The translations under genes and the position numbers were made by a program. This document shows, piece by piece, positions 58,745 through 64,000 of a DNA stretch of 64,000 bases; position 1 is the first letter of the stretch; every line of letters starts with the position of its first letter. The notes under the pieces were generated by a model. The model made no database searches, was not told the origin of the DNA, and saw nothing but the letters and a program-made list of their open reading frames with translations. The stretch is from Phycomyces blakesleeanus NRRL 1555(-) (Eukaryota > Mucoromycota > Mucoromycetes > Mucorales > Phycomycetaceae), in NCBI RefSeq assembly GCF_001638985.1, contig NW_017265146.1:62001-126000 (forward strand), read 5' to 3'.

Positions 58745-59486
58745 GGGGGTACTCAGCCAGATTGATCGATCAAATTTTGAATTCAGAACGCCATATTATT
58801 GGACTATAATTGTAATAGCGACGATAAAAATTTGATCGTCTTTTTGAAAGATCAAATTTCGATCAAATTTTGATCGAAAAACGTACGGCTCTCTGATTAA
58901 CCTAATCCTTACTTTTTATATGCAATACGATACTGTTTTTATCTTTCTCCTTAATAAATCATAGAATTTATTGCCAACAGTTATATAATACTTCTTTCTC
59001 TCCATCTTACATGCCAAAATATAGTACAAAGCAACAAGCAATTGATGCCTTGAAGAAATCGCATAAAATCAGGGAATTTATCGTGAAAAAAAACACTGGT
59101 AGAGTCTTTATCAGCAATTGCAGACGAACTTATTAAAGATATTTTAGAAGTAATCAAAAAGGAAGTTAATATAAAGTTGGAGCAGATGACTGCCGCGAAG
59201 GAGCTTAAACAAACACTTAAAGCCAATAAATACATACACAAGGTTGACAATGTATTGCCAGATGTTGAGTAAAGGGAAAGAGCACTTGATTTCTTCGAGA
59301 GTCTAGATGCCTACAGGTCCAAAGAAGAAATCAGAATGTGCAAAGATTATTCTATAAATGCTATAAAAATCCATGAATTTTGTACGAATTTTGTATTTTT
59401 GTCTTTTGGTGTCCTCAACTACAAATTGATACCATTGGCCAAAATTCACACAAGAATTTGATCGATCAATCTGGCTGAGTACCCCC
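58745..59486. mobile_element. 742-bp TIR element, deletion derivative
   Basis: Inverted ends GGGGGTACTCAGCCAGATTG (58745) and its complement ending 59486 match over about 32 bases and are flanked by ATT on both sides. Inside, near 59010-59270, a broken plus-strand frame reads MPKYSTKQQAIDALKKSHKI and, after a shift, IADELIKDILEVIKKE, which looks like the N-terminus of a DDE_Tnp_4 (PIF/Harbinger-type) transposase; the catalytic part is missing. The 3-bp flank fits that superfamily. The internal text near 58850 (GATCAAATTTCGATCAAATTT) adds subterminal repeats. Confidence 0.8.
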
Positions 59487-59740
59487 ATTAATTTGTCAGA
59501 TTAATGTCAGAAGATTTATAAAGAAGTATAAGTGTTCTCTGTTGTTATTGAGCTTTTCCGTGCTCTTTTTGAGTGTATTTATGAATTATATCTACAGTAA
59601 AGAGGTTAATTTTATTAGAGCTGCCTTATGCATATTTCAATACCATCAATAATATATAAAGTATATTAAACATAGATTTTATGTCTTTTTGAACTTTATT
59701 TTACCTTTAAAAATTACATTATAACCTTTTTAACTAAGTA

Positions 59741-59929
59741 TTATCCTCTTGAAGTAGTACTAGTTTTTTTGTAGTATGTTAAGCTACCTAGAGAACCCGA
59801 CGAGCTGACCATAGGAACAAATTTCTCGCCTTCTTGATCTTTTGTACTTGGAGGTGACGGTATGTACTGGTGAATGACCAAGTTCTTTCTGTTTCTTCTT
59901 GTAGTTTTGTTTGATTTATTTGGTACCAT
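59741..59929 (-). CDS. Small ORF, function unknown
   Basis: 62 residues beginning MVPNKSNKTTRRNRKNLVIH, then a Pro/Ser segment and a Ser/Gly/Tyr end. A similar beginning (MIPNNQKKTKDTNTY) occurs on the same strand near 63597-63545, followed by a stop. The match suggests a repeated transposon-encoded exon or small gene family. It lies inside the older TIR element (54274-60374). Confidence 0.3.
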   Translation of the reverse strand: MVPNKSNKTTRRNRKNLVIHQYIPSPPSTKDQEGEKFVPMVSSSGSLGSLTYYKKTSTTSRG

Positions 59930-60409
59930 AGTTGGTTAGATATTTATAAATGTATGACAGTAATAAAGATTGTGATTTGTAAAAAAAAGTTGATGTATGA
60001 AATAGAAAAAAGTTGATTTATTATGAGTTTTATACCCAAGACTTGGAATGTTATGTTATTATTTTATTACATGACAAACATAATGACTTTTAGAGAGAAT
60101 TAATTGATATTTCACCCTGATATTTTAGTATATTTTAGCTAAGAGTCTTATAATTGATTTTATGCAAGGAGTACTGAAAATTAATTATTGTATATGTCTT
60201 CATGAATTTGTAGGATAAGGTTCTCGCTATTCGACTAAATTAAGTCGAAGTAGAGAACTTAGGCTTATCAAAAATGGAAGTTGTAGTCGGTATAAGAAAA
60301 TATATACTCCGATAAGCCTAAGTCGAAGTATAAGCTTGATCGACTCTGTTAACAAGCTCTCTAATGAAACCCCCTAATATTGCGCGGTTTACAAATGATG
60401 GATAGTTCG

Positions 60410-61122
60410 CCAAAAGTTAGGGATTCCCTGATTTTTGACTTCAAATGCTCACTAAATGTCTAGTAAAAATTGGGCTTATTTTTCTCACTTCAAAACAAAA
60501 TGTATTATAGCCAGTAGCCTATTCTTTATACATACTTAATAAAATAAGCCTTGGAAAGTCAAGTTTATTAAGGTCTATTTCCTCTAAATTTCTTAGTATC
60601 GATGTTTTCAACTTATAATATTCATAACTGTGTCTGAGTTTTATTCTTATTTTTGATTGGGTTTTACAAACAATTATTTTTTAGTCATCTTGAAATTAGA
60701 GACCTTCATGCATTCAAATTTTTCAACAATTTTTCAAATTGTCGGGTACTACACTAAATTACTTTTTAAAGTGGAGTCACTTTGATCAGATGTGACTTTC
60801 TATGTATATTACCGGACATATAATTATCACTAAAATTACAAGGAAAGAAATTAAATATTTTCCTCCTTTTTTAAAGTGATTTGTAAAGACAGTTTAGTAG
60901 AAGACAAATATAGAAAATTATTGACCAAAAAAATTGGAAAATTCACCTCAAATTTTTCAAATATTGAACAGGGTAAGAGGAACTTTTCCAATTTTTGTCT
61001 GTCATGTTTCACTTGTTTTATTTTTAGATTTGGAAAATTTTAAAAGTTTCCCTTATAAAGCAATAATTTGCACTTTTCCAAAATGCATGAAGGTCTCTAT
61101 TATCACAACTCGACACCCCCTC
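60410..61122. mobile_element. 430-bp-family TIR element, copy 2 (left-truncated, interrupted)
   Basis: Matches copy 1 (36699-37005) from CAAAAGTTAG onward, ending GACACCCCCTC then TA. The left end is missing: similarity starts about 35 bases right of the older TIR element's end. It is interrupted at 60698 by a 401-bp element. Confidence 0.8.
60698..61098. mobile_element. 401-bp TIR element inserted in copy 2
   Basis: Perfect 17-base terminal inverted repeats AGAGACCTTCATGCATT. ATT flanks both ends, and removing the element plus one ATT restores the sequence of copy 1 exactly but for one base. Non-coding and very AT-rich. Confidence 0.88.
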
Positions 61123-61331
61123 TAATCGCTTGAAATATGCACTACGGAATTAAAATTTGTGCCATTTCCTACAATGGCAATTTATATTCAGTTACACAGC
61201 AAGATCTATGGTCTTTTATATTGTAGTAACAAGATTTTAATAATGCTGCGGCTTATTGTTCCACAAAATATGTTGTATTTCTATTGCGCAAGAAGAAAGT
61301 TAAAAAGACAGTTATTCACCTTTCTGCTACA

Positions 61332-63227
61332 ATGTCGTTAGAACTTCCGTTTGAAGTTCTTTCCAATATCGCCGAGTTCCTTTCTCTTAAAGACAAGATA
61401 GCGTGCACTTACGTTTGCAAACTATGGAAAGACCCTTTTCAAGTAGCATCATGGAGCTACCTCAAAATATATAACAGTAGCTCTATTTACGCAATCACCA
61501 AACCAAAAACCAATGAAATGACTACATACCAAATTAATGGGAAATACGCCAAGGGACTTTACCTGTATCGAACAATCCGTATAAACTCGGATTGCTTACA
61601 AAGAATTCAACAAGAACTCCCTAACATACGCAATCTTACTATTGGATTTGTGTGTCTTAGAAAGTGCAATTATGGAATACTATCAAACTGGAGAAACTGG
61701 AAATTCCTCGATACTCTGATTGTTGAGATGGACGATTTTTTAGCCAATCCACCAAGCGGCTTCTTTGACATATTCTCTTTCCTGCCATCCCTGAAGAAAT
61801 TGGAGCTTGTTGAAGTCACACCAAAGGTTTTAGAGCTTAAGGTAGAAGACTTTGATGCCCTCCAAGTACACGCACCACTCCTAGAAAATATTCACCTTTA
61901 TGGGGTTCTCACGACACTCATCCATAAAGATATTAAAAACATAGCCAAAACTGTTCCTGCAAATAATGTAACAGAATTCGAACTCAACTGCCTTAATAAC
62001 GATCAACGATGGATATACTTTTTTGCTCGAAAATACCCGAATCTTCGTAAATTTATATTGGGAACAGAAGAAATAAGTTCTTTGCCCGTAGTCTCTTGCG
62101 AAAAGGCAGTATCGCTTTTTGCTTCTGATCTTTACGCATTCTCTTGCTTGGAGGAACTTTCTGTGCGTATGTCAGGATCTTCAGATGATTCGCATATTTC
62201 CTTTTGGAAAATGTTTTCTTCCTGTAATATTCCGGTCAAACGTCTAACATACAGTCCGCGCTTTTATCAGGGAACATCCGACAATATTTCTGGAAGAGCC
62301 ATAGAAGCTAGCGTTAAATTTTTTTCCAACACAATCGAAGAGTTATATATATCATATTTTGGAGCATACAAAAACATAAAAGATGTAACATCAGCATTAT
62401 CCTGCTGTACTCGTCTAGTCAAATTAAACATCTCTACCTTCCGAATTTCTATTAAACTCGACAAGCTCTTAAATGGCTGTAAGGCTTTAAAAAATATTAT
62501 GTTGGGAGAGGTAGATATTGACATCAGCTCAAGTGCTTTCAATACACGTATACCACACGATGTCTCTACTATTTCATTTGTGAGATCAACTATTACTGCC
62601 GATACATTCAATTATTTGTCTCCCCGCTGTATGAAACTTCAAATCATGTGTGTTTCCGAGTCAGTCATAAGTGGATCAATATCTGAAGAAAGTGGAAAAC
62701 TTGCTATCGACTTGTCCTCCACCAACCTAAAGTACTTTCATTTAAACGGCTCTGAAATCAAGGCATCAAATAATCTTTCGGATGAGCCAATTTCCATAAA
62801 TATTATAAACATTCACAGACCAATTTCCCGGCATTCACTTGGACTAGAGTCAGATATAAATAAAGAAGCTAAAACTGGACCAATATATACTAGCAATGAG
62901 AAATCAATGGAGAATATAGATGCAAGCTGGGTTCATATATACCGTTTATTCGATGGATCGGGCCATTGGAACAGTGCGAAAAGAGTTTTGGGGAAAAAAG
63001 AATCCAAAAGAGCCAGAAAATACTACAGTAACTTTCAAATTAGAAATAAGGCCGAAACTGATAATGAATATCTTCGATCTTGGCGTGGACAAGTACTTAA
63101 AAAGAAATGGCGTAAAGATCTTTGCCGTGGATATGCTGAAATTCGACTTGGATACATTGAGAAATATGATATTGATAAAGAAGTATGGTGTCAATACGAA
63201 AGAGATCTTTATCGTACATTTCTATGA
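61332..63227 (+). CDS. F-box/LRR protein (family member B)
   Basis: Single-exon gene of 631 residues. The F-box is at residues 4-42 (ELPFEVLSNIAEFLSLKDKI, then CKLWKDPF and SW). Leucine-rich repeats of irregular length span about residues 95-480, for example LPSLKKLELVEVTPKVLELK, APLLENIHLYGVLTTL and CCTRLVKLNISTFRI. The C-terminal 105 residues contain ASWVHIYRLFDGSGHW, KRARKYYSNFQ and W-x2-DLCRGYAEIRLGYIEKYDI, shared with members A and C. Start chosen at the ATG just before the F-box; 16 upstream in-frame codons from another ATG are less likely. It is much more AT-rich than member A. Expected to act as an SCF ubiquitin-ligase adaptor; target unknown. Confidence 0.83.
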   Translation: MSLELPFEVLSNIAEFLSLKDKIACTYVCKLWKDPFQVASWSYLKIYNSSSIYAITKPKTNEMTTYQINGKYAKGLYLYRTIRINSDCLQRIQQELPNIRNLTIGFVCLRKCNYGILSNWRNWKFLDTLIVEMDDFLANPPSGFFDIFSFLPSLKKLELVEVTPKVLELKVEDFDALQVHAPLLENIHLYGVLTTLIHKDIKNIAKTVPANNVTEFELNCLNNDQRWIYFFARKYPNLRKFILGTEEISSLPVVSCEKAVSLFASDLYAFSCLEELSVRMSGSSDDSHISFWKMFSSCNIPVKRLTYSPRFYQGTSDNISGRAIEASVKFFSNTIEELYISYFGAYKNIKDVTSALSCCTRLVKLNISTFRISIKLDKLLNGCKALKNIMLGEVDIDISSSAFNTRIPHDVSTISFVRSTITADTFNYLSPRCMKLQIMCVSESVISGSISEESGKLAIDLSSTNLKYFHLNGSEIKASNNLSDEPISINIINIHRPISRHSLGLESDINKEAKTGPIYTSNEKSMENIDASWVHIYRLFDGSGHWNSAKRVLGKKESKRARKYYSNFQIRNKAETDNEYLRSWRGQVLKKKWRKDLCRGYAEIRLGYIEKYDIDKEVWCQYERDLYRTFL

Positions 63228-63636
63228 TGAATAAAATAAACTTTAGCCTCAAATATTGCACACAAAATTGTAATATTGAACTTGATTAACGTATAAAAGT
63301 TTATAGCTAGTCTATTATTTTCTATTAAATAAACTGTCTCAATTAAAATCAAAGTTCTGATAGAGGTAAAGACAATGTTCTGTGTATATATATATATCGC
63401 CACAGCTGTTTCTGTAAGTATCTCTTTGCAAAAATATGATGTATTAAAAAAATGTTAAAAATGGGGTATATTCAATATTGAATTTAATGATTCAAAGTTA
63501 TTGGTTGTAAAATTAATCATATGTCACTTTTAAGAGGCTTTAAGAACTCAAGTATGTATTTGTATCCTTTGTCTTTTTCTGATTATTTGGTATCATAGAT
63601 AGGTATATAATACAATAAGATAAGATGTGGTTAGTA
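63228..63636. other. Convergent spacer between F-box genes
   Basis: No gene; AT-rich, with a degenerate minus-strand repeat of the small-ORF start near 63545-63600. Confidence 0.5.
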
Positions 63637-64000
63637 TTAATTCAAAGAAACGAACAGTCTTTGCCAAACGTAATCATCTGTAAACCACCCGCTTCCAATG
63701 GTGTACTCGGCTACATATCCACATTTTAGTGTAGCATAGCCGCGGAATAGATCTCCTTTCCAATCGCTTCTCTTCTTTCGTATATTATCAGCTGGTTTAT
63801 ATTGCTTCTTTAATGCTGTGCTTTCTCCATGGTTAAAATGATTGTAATAGTCGAGAGCTTTCTTGACTTCTGTCTCTGTGAGTACCCATGTCTGTGACAT
63901 CCACCCTTCAACACCCTCATATTTGTGAGGAGTGTAAAACCAGGTAGCTTCTACGCCATTCTTTGGGTGTCCTTTACTTGACAACAAGGCATCAGATTGG
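63637..64000 (-). CDS. C-terminal part of a third F-box/LRR-family protein (member C, partial)
   Basis: The frame is open from the window edge to the stop at 63637 (121 codons) and has no start codon in the window, so the gene continues beyond 64000. It aligns with the C-terminus of member B: ATWFYTPHKYEGVEGW vs ASWVHIYRLFDGSGHW, VKKALDYYNHF vs SKRARKYYSNF, and SDWKGDLFRGYATLKCGYVAEYTI vs the same block there. That region follows the LRRs in members A and B, so the missing part probably encodes an F-box and LRRs; this is inference. It converges on member B, 409 bases away. Confidence 0.7.
   Translation of the reverse strand, partial: QSDALLSSKGHPKNGVEATWFYTPHKYEGVEGWMSQTWVLTETEVKKALDYYNHFNHGESTALKKQYKPADNIRKKRSDWKGDLFRGYATLKCGYVAEYTIGSGWFTDDYVWQRLFVSLN

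Larger units (their letters stand above)
54274..60374. mobile_element. Older TIR element split by a DIRS insertion
   Basis: The left end GGGGGTTTCATTA (54274) and the right end, its complement ending at 60374, are flanked by TA on both sides. The right terminal repeat continues inward as AGAGAGCTTGTTAACAGAGT; on the left that continuation, TAGATAGCTTGTTAATAGAGT, appears only after the DIRS element, at 58569. So the DIRS copy sits inside the left terminal repeat. Without it the element is about 1.8 kb and itself contains the 742-bp element at 58745. The remainder, 59487-60374, holds a small minus-strand ORF and CTTAGGCTTATC inverted motifs (60258-60326). Confidence 0.75.

Overview
The window looks like nuclear DNA of an early-diverging filamentous fungus, most likely Mucoromycota/Mucorales (inference). 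Evidence: short GT-AG introns of about 50-110 bases; fungal proteins such as NOC4, URB2, PTPA, NUP42 and a delta-9 desaturase fused to cytochrome b5; long AT-rich intergenic DNA full of microsatellites; and many Tc1/mariner-like, TIR and DIRS-type (tyrosine recombinase) elements. No rRNA, tRNA or CRISPR feature could be supported.

Layout. 0-2 kb: a 542-bp inverted-repeat element beside a dead Tc1 transposase. 2-14 kb: minus-strand block of NUP42-like FG nucleoporin, DCAF4-like WD40 protein, a FAR1/MULE-derived protein, a membrane-anchored expansin-like protein (with a GC-AG intron) and the delta-9 fatty-acid desaturase. 15-23 kb: a secreted Ish1/Msc1-like protein, a dead DDE transposase and NOC4. 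26-31 kb: an F-box/LRR gene and a small helix-turn-helix protein. 31-39 kb: gene-poor DNA with a Tourist-like MITE, a C2H2 zinc-finger gene, a 430-bp TIR element and eroded coding remnants. 39-41 kb: a Ser/Ala-rich low-complexity gene with a long CAG tract. 42-46 kb: eroded coding DNA, an intact stand-alone Gag-like ORF and a dead peroxisomal 2,4-dienoyl-CoA reductase. 46.5-54 kb: PTPA and the 17-exon URB2 gene, divergent from a roughly 150-bp shared promoter. 54-61 kb: an island of nested mobile elements, with a DIRS retrotransposon inside the terminal repeat of an older TIR element. 61-64 kb: a second F-box/LRR gene and the 3' part of a third relative.

Functional links. NOC4 (small-subunit processome) and URB2 (early 60S assembly) are both nucleolar ribosome-assembly factors. 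Their co-location in one window is noted but not evidence of coordinated control. The F-box/LRR proteins share a C-terminal motif I cannot assign to a known domain. The Gag-like ORF at 44.2 kb is related to ORF1 of the DIRS element at 58 kb. For multi-exon genes I placed the splice sites by hand; in each modelled gene the exon lengths sum to a whole number of codons and the reading frame stays open. This is good but indirect support.
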